Source: Gammaproteobacteria bacterium
Lineage (GTDB): Bacteria; Pseudomonadota; Gammaproteobacteria; J044
Length of the DNA stretch: 17,691 nt
Direction: 5' to 3'
Assembly (NCBI GenBank): GCA_003696465.1
Contig: RFHG01000093.1
Location: forward strand, 1 to 17,691
Shown here: positions 1 to 6,227 of the stretch, piece after piece
Numbering within the stretch: the stretch's first letter is position 1
Layout: each line of letters begins with the position of its first letter
The notes under the pieces: generated by a model
The model's input: only the letters and a program-made list of their open reading frames with translations
Database searches by the model: none
What the model was told of the DNA's origin: nothing
Position numbers and translations under genes: made by a program

Positions 1-154
1 ACAGCCCCGCCACATCCGGCAGCCCGTAATCTTCCATGTGCGGCAACACCCCTGCCCGCGCATTGAGCAGCCGCTTAAGGTGCAGCAACACGCTCTCCGC
101 AGGAGTCAGCCGTCTGCCTTCGAGCACATCCATCAACGCCATGGCGGTCATCAT
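1..154 (-). CDS. tssE: T6SS baseplate protein TssE (partial, 3' end beyond left edge)
   Basis: The minus strand from 154 to the left edge encodes about 51 residues of the N-terminus of TssE, the gp25-like wedge protein of the T6SS baseplate. The stretch LLNARAGVLPHMEDYGLPD is the well-conserved signature of this family, preceded by a helix (ESVLLHLKR). The gene begins with two consecutive ATGs (154 and 151). An AGAGG lies 2 bases before the first and 5 before the second, so 151 is the better-spaced start. It lies 62 bases downstream of the exported-protein gene and ends the visible T6SS string. Neighbours tssF and tssG are expected further left. The identity is firm despite the short fragment; the C-terminal gp25 core cannot be seen. 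Confidence 0.88.
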   Translation of the reverse strand, partial: MMTAMALMDVLEGRRLTPAESVLLHLKRLLNARAGVLPHMEDYGLPDVAGL

Positions 155-216
155 TTCCTCTCACCATATCCAGGCCTGCTTCCAGCGGCCGGACAGGAAT
201 ACCCTAAATATCTCAT

Positions 217-735
217 TCAGCCATACTTCCCCACAGGCTCTGTCCGCTCGCCGGATGACGCCGGTGAAAGATTTATAATGCCTTGGGCATCCAGCTCATC
301 CGGACATAACGCGTGATCGGGGAACGCATATGCCTCGTCCGATTCCAGAACGGAAGAGCGCGCGATCTTCAGCCCGTCGTCCTCCTGCACAAAGCGCAAT
401 GACACGGTACGGGGTTCACCATTGCGGGCGTATCCATTGACCAGAAGACAGATTCGACTCTGATCGACCTGTTCGTAATGCCCATACACATCCCACACGG
501 CAAAAAGCGGGTAACGCAGCCATCCTTCTACAGCCTTACCCTTCTCAGGCCATCCCAGACTGCTCAATGCCCGTTTGGAAAAGTACCGGTTGGCGGCAAC
601 ACCGAGTCCTTCCTGTTGAGCCAGCTCCCTTGCCTTCAGCCACGACTCAAATGGATGTACAGATTCACCTGCCATGGCGATTGCCGCACCCATAGTCACA
701 ACGGCGAGGGTGCCCAGGGCAAACAACCACTTCAT
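217..735 (-). CDS. Small exported protein of unknown function inside the T6SS locus
   Basis: I do not recognise this family. The start at 735 gives a textbook signal peptide (MKWLFALGTLAVVTMGAAIA, then MAG/ES), so the 172-residue protein is probably periplasmic. A longer reading from 780 adds 15 polar residues ahead of the signal peptide and is less likely. No lipobox is visible. The mature part holds two cysteines (in RICLLV and HALCPDE) that could form a disulfide, a Trp/Tyr-rich centre and a polar C-terminal tail. It sits between hcp and tssE, 251 bases after hcp and 62 before tssE, and is less GC-rich than the core genes. Its position suggests a T6SS accessory or cargo-linked role (for example a periplasmic immunity factor), but nothing in the sequence proves this. 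Confidence 0.75.
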   Translation of the reverse strand: MKWLFALGTLAVVTMGAAIAMAGESVHPFESWLKARELAQQEGLGVAANRYFSKRALSSLGWPEKGKAVEGWLRYPLFAVWDVYGHYEQVDQSRICLLVNGYARNGEPRTVSLRFVQEDDGLKIARSSVLESDEAYAFPDHALCPDELDAQGIINLSPASSGERTEPVGKYG

Positions 736-854
736 TTTCCAATCGCCCTTCTTGATCGCGCCTCTACCATGCCATTGCATCCAGTACTATTCGTATTGCC
801 TCGGATGCAAGCAACCAAGGCACCCTCTGCTTCCATCCCGCTCGACCCCAATCC

Positions 855-886
855 TTTAAAGCGACTCGTTAACAGAACGTTGTCAA
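855..886 (-). promoter_or_regulatory. Weak sigma70-like promoter candidate for the exported-protein gene
   Basis: On the minus strand a perfect TTGACA (886-881) is followed after 20 bases by TTTAAA (860-855). The hexamers are reasonable but the spacer is longer than the usual 16-18, so this is only a candidate. It lies between the hairpin after hcp and the start at 735, where an internal promoter would make sense. The rest of the 736-986 gap shows no coding signal. Confidence 0.22.
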
Positions 887-940
887 CTTATGCTGATCCG
901 GATCGCAGCCGGCTTTACATGAGCTTAGGGCTCAAAGGAT

Positions 941-968
941 GGACAGCCAGCACAATGGCTGGCCGTCC
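941..968 (-). terminator. Hairpin terminator candidate just downstream of hcp
   Basis: An 11-base inverted repeat (arms 941-951 and 958-968, 6-base loop, one position that becomes a G-U pair in the minus-strand RNA) begins 18 bases after the hcp stop codon. The transcript would read GGACGGCCAGC, CAUUGU, GCUGGCUGUCC, then AUCCUUUGAG. The stem is strong and well placed, but the U-run is short, so termination may be partial or the hairpin may protect the hcp mRNA 3' end. A smaller palindrome, GATCAGAATGATC (977-989), overlaps the hcp stop codon. Confidence 0.6.
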
Positions 969-986
969 GCAACGCGATCAGAATGA

Positions 987-1472
987 TCAGCGCCCCTCGT
1001 TCCAGGAATCGGAGAAGGAAATGTTGCCATCAACATACGTCCATGTAATTTTCCCGTAACGGATGGCAATCTGCTCCAAGTGTGGGAAACGCTCTTTTTC
1101 AGTATCCTTCACATTGTGCATGACAGGGGCGATAGAAGTAATTTTCACATTCTCAAGCTTATGCGTGAAATACTCCTTCTCAGTACCCGTATCATCAATA
1201 CGGTACCAACGCAGCACCAATTCCTTCAGCGTCTGCCCGTTGCTGCACGCCTTGTACAAATAGGGGGAAGCGGAATCGAAAGCCTTGGTTATTACCATGG
1301 GCTCGTGTTTCCTTGTACCTGTAAGCGCGCCGGAATCGGAATCAGTCGGAATCCGTACCTGATGCCCAAAGGAAAGAACCTCAATGCTTCCTTCACGATC
1401 CGTCACCTGAACCGGGCCCTCGATATCGTTGCCCTGGTCATCCTTGATCCACATGTAAGCGGGAATTGCCAT
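987..1472 (-). CDS. hcp: T6SS inner-tube protein Hcp (TssD)
   Basis: The 161-residue product is a typical Hcp, the hexameric ring protein that stacks into the secreted T6SS inner tube and carries small effectors in its lumen. It shows the family pattern: MAIPAYMWIKDDQGNDIEGP at the N-terminus, the SFGHQV strand, the KHEPMVITKAFDSASP segment, and the C-terminal ITWTYVDG strand. The length is normal for a structural Hcp with no C-terminal toxin extension. AAGGAG sits 9 bases before the ATG. The gene is bounded by a 208-base leader and a hairpin terminator candidate, unlike the tightly packed upstream genes, so it can probably be expressed at a higher or separate level. It is less GC-rich than tssA to tssM. 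Confidence 0.97.
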   Translation of the reverse strand: MAIPAYMWIKDDQGNDIEGPVQVTDREGSIEVLSFGHQVRIPTDSDSGALTGTRKHEPMVITKAFDSASPYLYKACSNGQTLKELVLRWYRIDDTGTEKEYFTHKLENVKITSIAPVMHNVKDTEKERFPHLEQIAIRYGKITWTYVDGNISFSDSWNEGR

Positions 1473-1680
1473 TTTTTCACTTCTCCTTCAATTAAGTTCC
1501 ATTAGTTCCGCGCTATCCAGGGTGGCACGGAAACACCCATAACTTCTTTCTCTGCCGGACACTCAAGACTATCGCAGGCTTTTAACCTATCATTACAGCG
1601 CCCCGTTGACAGGATATGACTGATCCCTGTTATCCCCATAGGCGCTTTTGGTCATAGAAATAAGGAGCCGGTTTTTCCAA
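1473..1680. other. Intergenic leader upstream of hcp
   Basis: This 208-base gap contains the hcp Shine-Dalgarno (AAGGAG at 1488-1483) and two modest inverted repeats: ACAGGAT (1609-1615) against ATCCCTGT (1623-1630, one bulge), and GGGTG/CACCC at about 1520-1538. I find no convincing minus-strand promoter for hcp. A promoter-like pair on the plus strand (1606-1633) is listed separately. No ORF of interest is seen. Confidence 0.5.
1606..1633 (+). promoter_or_regulatory. Promoter-like pair pointing antisense into the two low-GC genes
   Basis: TTGACA (1606-1611, perfect) and TGTTAT (1628-1633, four of six consensus bases) are separated by 16 bases on the plus strand. No plus-strand gene follows, so a transcript from here would run antisense through the exported-protein gene ending at 1681. 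The site overlaps an imperfect hairpin. It may be a chance match in AT-rich DNA. Confidence 0.2.
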
Positions 1681-2211
1681 TTATTCGTGTCCATCTTTCT
1701 TATCAATCACAATTGCTTCAGCAAGATCATCCGAAGCCAAACCATCTGAATCAATCTTAACCATTCCGCCGTTTTCATCGTATACAAACAGATGGTGCGT
1801 ATCTTTGGTGTCTACAAGAATGATTCGATAAGGCCCTATTTTCCTTTCTTTGGCAGTTCCGCCATGCTTAAATACAAATTTGATGGCGCTGACAGCCCTC
1901 TTGTCGCACTTTAACTCATCTGCCTTAGCGCTACTCAAGGCCTCAAGGAACACCTCTTTTGCCTTGCATCCGGATCCCGGCATTTCGTTCTCCGAGAAAT
2001 CCTCAAAGGAAACAAATCCTCTACCGTTTTTCTCATAGCTTATTATTACTGTGTCCGAATTTTTTGGCACTATAAGTGACTTGATCTTCCCTGGGGCACG
2101 AAATCTAATCCCGTGATATTCTGCAATAAAAACCTCGCTTGCAATTACTGGCTGAGCACCTGCAAGTACTAACAAGGCACTTGTTATAAGTATTTTCCAC
2201 ATCCTCATCAC
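1681..2211 (-). CDS. Low-GC exported protein of unknown function, second gene of the tssC-hcp insert
   Basis: I do not recognise this family. The product is 173 to 176 residues with a clear signal peptide (MWKILITSALLVLAGAQPVI, cleaved near ASEVF), so it should act in the periplasm. The mature part has two cysteines (SGCKAK, LKCDKR) that could pair, and looks like a small mixed beta protein with an acidic-lysine tail (DKKDGHE). Three starts are possible: GTG at 2211, whose bases overlap the TGA of the preceding gene, ATG at 2208, which has AGGGG 6 bases upstream and fits best, and ATG at 2202. The overlap implies translational coupling to the 106-residue gene. The DNA is clearly AT-richer than the T6SS core: 23 of 60 bases are G or C at 1681-1740, against 38 of 60 at 3421-3480 in tssC. 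A periplasmic immunity protein is one possibility, but this is inference. Confidence 0.75.
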   Translation of the reverse strand: MMRMWKILITSALLVLAGAQPVIASEVFIAEYHGIRFRAPGKIKSLIVPKNSDTVIISYEKNGRGFVSFEDFSENEMPGSGCKAKEVFLEALSSAKADELKCDKRAVSAIKFVFKHGGTAKERKIGPYRIILVDTKDTHHLFVYDENGGMVKIDSDGLASDDLAEAIVIDKKDGHE

Positions 2212-2528
2212 AAACCCCTCAGCGCTTCCTGTATCTTCGTACTGAATTTGTATGACACAGCAGCCTTACAAATGAAATATACTTCTTTATCCCCTGACGC
2301 GATTCTAGCCCCAATTTTTACCAGCTCCTTTATCGCGTAGGTAGCTCCTGGTGTTGTCATTGGCCTAGGCACAAGATCCATCACATATGAGCATAGCATT
2401 GCATGTTTTAGCGCATCATATGCCGTCTCCGCCACCCTTTCGTTTATTTGATCGGCTGTAACCTTATCAGGCAAACCCCAAAAATAATTAATTGCAGCTG
2501 ATATATATTCCTTTTCTTCATGTGTCAT
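2208..2528 (-). CDS. Low-GC 106-residue protein of unknown function, first gene of the tssC-hcp insert
   Basis: I do not recognise this family. The 106-residue product has no signal peptide and looks largely helical. The segment around GATYAIKELVKIGARIASG and the following YFICKAAVSYKF are moderately hydrophobic. There are two cysteines (AMLCSY, YFICKA) and no recognisable catalytic motif such as a Cys-His amidase signature. The ATG at 2528 has GGAGG 7 bases upstream, set in the loop of a small hairpin. The gene follows tssC by 47 bases and overlaps the next, exported-protein gene. Pairing of a small signal-less protein with an exported one, coupled translation, low GC and position beside hcp fit a T6SS effector/immunity or cargo module. 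This is context only; either or both could instead be accessory proteins. Confidence 0.72.
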   Translation of the reverse strand: MTHEEKEYISAAINYFWGLPDKVTADQINERVAETAYDALKHAMLCSYVMDLVPRPMTTPGATYAIKELVKIGARIASGDKEVYFICKAAVSYKFSTKIQEALRGL

Positions 2529-2529
2529 G

Positions 2530-2546
2530 CATTATCCTCCATAATG
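2530..2546 (-). promoter_or_regulatory. Shine-Dalgarno presented in a hairpin loop
   Basis: On the minus strand, CATTAT-GGAGG-ATAATG is a perfect 6-base inverted repeat whose 5-base loop is exactly the Shine-Dalgarno of the 106-residue gene. The stem is AU-rich and weak, so it may display rather than hide the site, or respond to temperature or to a loop-binding protein or RNA. A chance arrangement cannot be excluded. Confidence 0.45.
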
Positions 2547-2575
2547 TTTGATAATTTCTCGCCTGGTTAACTTGA

Positions 2576-4111
2576 TTAATTTTCGCCATTACCGGGCATC
2601 TGCGACACCAGCGACAGGCGTACATCAATCCCTTCAATCTGGAAGTGGGGCTGCGCGTACAGGGTGACGCTGTAGTAGCCGGGATTTTCCGGGATGGCGG
2701 TGACCTCGACCCTGCCCTCCTTCAGCGGATGGGTGGCGATCAGTTCCGGATCGGGGTCGTTCATCTTTGTGACCAGACCCTGCAACCAGTCGTTGAGTTC
2801 ATCCTCGAGCACCTGCCGCCCCTTGCTGGAGCCGATGTTTTCCCGCTGCTGCACCTTGAGGTAATGCGCCAGGTGCGAGATGAGGAAGATGTAGGGCAGG
2901 CGCGAGTTGATGCGGCTGTTGGCGGTGGCCGCTACGTCGTTGAACTCGGCCGGCTTCTGCACCGAGTTGGCCGAGAAGAAGCAGGCGTAGTCGCGGTTCT
3001 TGTAGTAGCTGAGCGGAATGAAGCCGAGGTTGGCAAACTCCAGCTCGCGTGTTTCAGGAATCAGGATCTCGGTCGGGATCTTGCTTTGCAGACCATGACC
3101 GGCGTCATAGACATGGATAGGCAGGTTTTCGACCTTGCCACCGGACTCCGGGCCACGGATGTTCACTGCCCAGCCGTTTTCGCGGAAGCTGCGCGCCATG
3201 TTGGCAGCAAAGGCAAAGCTGGCATTGCCCCACAGGTATTTCTCGTGGGTGCTGCCATCGACCTGCTCCTCGTAGTGGAAGTCGCGTACCGGCTGGGTAT
3301 CGCGCCCGTAGGGCAGACGCAACAGGAAGCGCGGCAGGGTCAGGCCGATGTAGCGTGCATCCTCGGTCTCGCGGAAGGCCTTCCAGCGGATGTATTCCGC
3401 GCGCTCCATGTAGCTGGCCAGGTCGTTGATGCGCGCCACATCGTCGATGTCGTCCTTGCCGAAGAAGCGTGCGCCGACACTGCCGAGGAACGGGCAGTGT
3501 GCGGCTGCCGCCACCCTGGACACCTCGGTCAGCAGGGCGATGTCCGGAGCGGAGCTGTCGAACTCGTAATTCGAGACGATGGCGGAATAGGGTTCCCCCC
3601 CGGGGGTGTCGTATTCACGCTCGTAGACGTGGCGGTAGAGGCCCGACTGGGTGGTATCCGGGGCCTCTTCGAAGTCCTCGGCCAGGTCCTCCTTGGTGAT
3701 GTCAATCAGGTCGACCTTGACGTCGGCCTTTTCGTCGCACTGCTCGAGCATGAAGGCGAGTCCGCGCCAGGCCGATTCGAGCTGCTGGAAACGCGGGTGA
3801 TGCAGGATCTCGTCCAGCTGACGGCTGATCATCTCGTCGATGCGGGCGATGAAACCATCCAGCATGGCCTTGTCGATGCGGTCGAAGGACTGCTGGCCCT
3901 GCCCCACTGCATCGAGGAATACCCGCAGGGCGGCCGTCATCCGCTTTTCCAGCGGCGTTTCGGCCATGGTGCTCACGCGCGAGAACTGTTCCAGTTCAAT
4001 ACCCTCGTCGAGCGGCTCCACATCCACCAGCCGGCACAGGCGCTGGTAGACGCTGGACTCCTGTTCGGTGGCCGTGGCGGCCGCACTCTGCTGTTGTGCC
4101 TTTGCGCTCAT
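2576..4111 (-). CDS. tssC: T6SS contractile sheath large subunit TssC
   Basis: The 511-residue product is TssC (VipB family), which interlocks with TssB to form the cytoplasmic contractile sheath around the Hcp tube. The length is normal. Family landmarks in order are an N-terminal helical region with HHPRFQQLESAWRGL near residue 105-120, the YSAIVSNYEF segment, SRVAAAAHCPFLGSVGARFF, LPRFLLRLPYGRD, and the C-terminal DWLQGLVTKMNDPDPEL and VTAIPENPGYYSV. The start overlaps the tssB stop by four bases (ATGA at 4111-4108), as is usual for co-translated sheath subunits. The stop at 2576 is also the edge of the GC-rich block. No defects are seen. Confidence 0.98.
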   Translation of the reverse strand: MSAKAQQQSAAATATEQESSVYQRLCRLVDVEPLDEGIELEQFSRVSTMAETPLEKRMTAALRVFLDAVGQGQQSFDRIDKAMLDGFIARIDEMISRQLDEILHHPRFQQLESAWRGLAFMLEQCDEKADVKVDLIDITKEDLAEDFEEAPDTTQSGLYRHVYEREYDTPGGEPYSAIVSNYEFDSSAPDIALLTEVSRVAAAAHCPFLGSVGARFFGKDDIDDVARINDLASYMERAEYIRWKAFRETEDARYIGLTLPRFLLRLPYGRDTQPVRDFHYEEQVDGSTHEKYLWGNASFAFAANMARSFRENGWAVNIRGPESGGKVENLPIHVYDAGHGLQSKIPTEILIPETRELEFANLGFIPLSYYKNRDYACFFSANSVQKPAEFNDVAATANSRINSRLPYIFLISHLAHYLKVQQRENIGSSKGRQVLEDELNDWLQGLVTKMNDPDPELIATHPLKEGRVEVTAIPENPGYYSVTLYAQPHFQIEGIDVRLSLVSQMPGNGEN

Positions 4112-4638
4112 GACTGCTCCTTCTCCTTCTGCTCCGCACCGGCCTCGCTGAGGGGTGCAAGCCGTTCCAGTTCTGCCCGCAGGGCTTCGAATTCGCTGCC
4201 GTTGCCGAGCACCTGCTCTAGTTCCTTGCGGAACTTCGAGTTGTCGAGCAGATTCGACTTGAGGTCCTTGAGCAGGTTGCGCATGGCCAGCAGGTTGTGG
4301 ATTTCCGGCACCTGCTCGGCCACACGTTCGGGCCGGAAGTCGTTCATGCTCCGGAAACGCAGATTCACATCGATCTCGCTGCCGTCGTCGCTGGCGGCAT
4401 TCGGCACGCTCATGCGCACTTCGGGGGCCAGGTCACTGAGCGCCTGGTCAATGGTGTTGCGCGAGATGCGGATACGCTCGCGCTCGGCCAGCCGCCCTTT
4501 CGTCTTGCCGTTGGAAAAGTCGCCCATGACCAGGAGCTTCATCGGCAGCTTGAGCTTCTGCTTGCTGCCGCCGGTCTCCACATCCAGGGAGATGTTGATC
4601 CGGGCCTTGGGGATCTCGTTCTGGAAACTGTCTGCCAT
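4108..4638 (-). CDS. tssB: T6SS contractile sheath small subunit TssB
   Basis: The 176-residue product is TssB (VipA family), partner of TssC in the sheath and part of the handle recognised by ClpV during disassembly. The start at 4638 gives MADSFQNEIPKARINISLDV, the conserved beginning, with TAGGA about 5 bases upstream; longer readings add an Arg/Ala-rich stretch of no family likeness. KLPMKLLVMGDFSNGKTKGR and the RFRSMNDFRPERVAEQVPEI segment are typical. It lies 56 bases after tssA and overlaps tssC by four bases. The C-terminus (ERLAPLSEAGAEQKEKEQS) is a charged tail of ordinary kind. Confidence 0.97.
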   Translation of the reverse strand: MADSFQNEIPKARINISLDVETGGSKQKLKLPMKLLVMGDFSNGKTKGRLAERERIRISRNTIDQALSDLAPEVRMSVPNAASDDGSEIDVNLRFRSMNDFRPERVAEQVPEIHNLLAMRNLLKDLKSNLLDNSKFRKELEQVLGNGSEFEALRAELERLAPLSEAGAEQKEKEQS

Positions 4639-4694
4639 TGTTCCTACCTCACTCGTTGTGGCGCGCCGCACGCGCCGGGTTTGATCGGCCGGGG

Positions 4695-6227
4695 CTACAC
4701 GGCCTGTGCCGCGCGCGCCGCATCCAGCCGGCACATGTCGCGCCAGGCATCCTCTGCCCGCCGCTGCCATTCCTCGGCTGCCGCCCCCTTCAGGGCCGCA
4801 GCCCGGGCACGGGCCACGCGCAGGCGCAGCCGTGCCAGCTCAAATCCCAGGGCCGGTTGCCAGACCCCGATGTCCAGGGTGCCCGACCCTTCTTCCTCCA
4901 GCAGAGCCGCGGCCAGGTCGGCCCGCTCGTGCGCCAGGCTCAGTTCGGCCATCCACAGGCGCAGCTGCAGCCGGGTCGGAGCGTCCGCCGCCGGCGCCCC
5001 CTGCAGAACGGCCAGCCCGGCATGCAAACCGGCCTCGCCGGCGCGCGCCTGGGCCTCCTGCCGCAGGGCAGGCAGATCATCATCAGGATGCTCGCCGCCA
5101 CGACCCCTGTCTTCACCGGACGCCAGGCCTGCAAGCCAGTCGGATGCAACCGCACCGGCAAATGGCGTTTCGTCCTCGAATGAAAGGCTTGTCAGCATGG
5201 GCAAGCGTTTCAGGAGTGCCGCGGTTTCCGTTTCTATCAGGGCCGCCAGCTCGCCCTTGCCAAGGGCGCGTGCCGCCTCGAACTCGTGAAACTGCAACTC
5301 CAGCCAGAAGTGGCCACCGGGTTCCATGAACAGGGCCTCGCCCTGACTCAGGACATCCTGGTGACGGCCCTGGGCCGCGGCCTCGGCCACTGCCCGGCGC
5401 GCTTCGGCCCGTGGTGGCGGCAAGCGCGTCCGACCCTGTTCCGCCGGTGGCGGGACAAGACCGCTCCAGCGCAGACTGCGCCGCAAGCCGAAGGCGCGTG
5501 CATGTTCGTTTCGCTCCTCCAGCCAGGCCAGCATCTCGCGGGCATGACGGTTGAAGTCGTTGTCGGTGGCGATCCCGGCCGGGCGCGCTTCCGCGGCCTT
5601 CTGGCCACCTTCCGCAGCGGCCGGCACGGGTTGTTCCGCTGCCTCGCCTTCTGCTTCCTCTTCCTTCGCGGGCTCGGCCTGGCGGCAGCGTGCGCCGGCG
5701 GCCTCCAGCAGCGGATTCAGCCAGTCGAGGACATCGCCCAGCCACTCGCCCCCGGCAGCGTGAATACGTGCCAGGGCCGCCTCGATGCGCTCCAGCGCCT
5801 GTGCATCCGCCTTGCCCAGCGCCCCCTCGATGGCATGACGCGGCTTGTTGCCGGCCAGCCAGCGCAGTGCCGCCGCCCGCAGGCCCGGCTTGCGTGGATG
5901 CAGCGCATCCCCATACCGGTCGAGGTTCTCGGCCATCAGGGTCAGGGCCTGGGCCAGACCCTCGGCGCCTTCCTCGATGGCCAGCGGCCAGACCAGCCAG
6001 GCCAGCACGCGCAGGTCGCGCGCCTCTTCCCTGAGCAGTTCGATGGCCTGGCTGCGGATGGCCTCCAGTTTGATCTTGTGGCTGCGCTCCACCTCCTGCT
6101 TGAGCAGGAAGAAGCGGTCGCCGTGGCGGGGATCCTCGCCACAGCCGCCGTTGTCCAGCGGCTCCAGGCAGGCCAGCAGGGGCGGCGACAAGGGCGCTTC
6201 GATGGGCTGTTCCACGACCGCGTTCAT
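4695..6227 (-). CDS. tssA: T6SS tail cap/priming protein TssA (ImpA_N + VasJ type)
   Basis: The 510-residue product is a TssA, which docks on the baseplate and membrane complex and then primes or caps growth of the tube and sheath. The N-terminal ImpA_N domain shows LDNGGCGEDPRHGDRFFLLK near residues 24-43, the usual Cys-Gly-Glu-Asp hallmark. An Ala/Glu/Pro-rich linker (about 185-225) leads to a C-terminal half of VasJ type, with LKRLPMLTSLSFEDETPFAG and the SDWLAGL segment after it. TssA variants differ in their C-terminal part, so the subclass is less certain than the family. The start at 6227 has GAGGG 6 bases upstream and overlaps the tagF stop by four bases. The overlap leaves no room for the pppA and ppkA genes that commonly stand here in HSI-1-like loci. 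Confidence 0.94.
   Translation of the reverse strand: MNAVVEQPIEAPLSPPLLACLEPLDNGGCGEDPRHGDRFFLLKQEVERSHKIKLEAIRSQAIELLREEARDLRVLAWLVWPLAIEEGAEGLAQALTLMAENLDRYGDALHPRKPGLRAAALRWLAGNKPRHAIEGALGKADAQALERIEAALARIHAAGGEWLGDVLDWLNPLLEAAGARCRQAEPAKEEEAEGEAAEQPVPAAAEGGQKAAEARPAGIATDNDFNRHAREMLAWLEERNEHARAFGLRRSLRWSGLVPPPAEQGRTRLPPPRAEARRAVAEAAAQGRHQDVLSQGEALFMEPGGHFWLELQFHEFEAARALGKGELAALIETETAALLKRLPMLTSLSFEDETPFAGAVASDWLAGLASGEDRGRGGEHPDDDLPALRQEAQARAGEAGLHAGLAVLQGAPAADAPTRLQLRLWMAELSLAHERADLAAALLEEEGSGTLDIGVWQPALGFELARLRLRVARARAAALKGAAAEEWQRRAEDAWRDMCRLDAARAAQAV

Noticed and set aside
1523..1529. TGGCACG resembling the -24 half of a sigma54 promoter upstream of hcp
   Set aside because: It is on the plus strand, pointing away from hcp, and no TTGC follows at the required spacing.
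2208..2528. Calling the 106-residue protein a Tae-type amidase effector
   Set aside because: No Cys-His catalytic motif of these amidases is visible, the protein is short, and family membership cannot be supported from sequence.
2645..4684. Open frame of about 679 codons on the plus strand
   Set aside because: It is antisense to tssC and tssB, both clear and complete; composition effects of high GC explain it.
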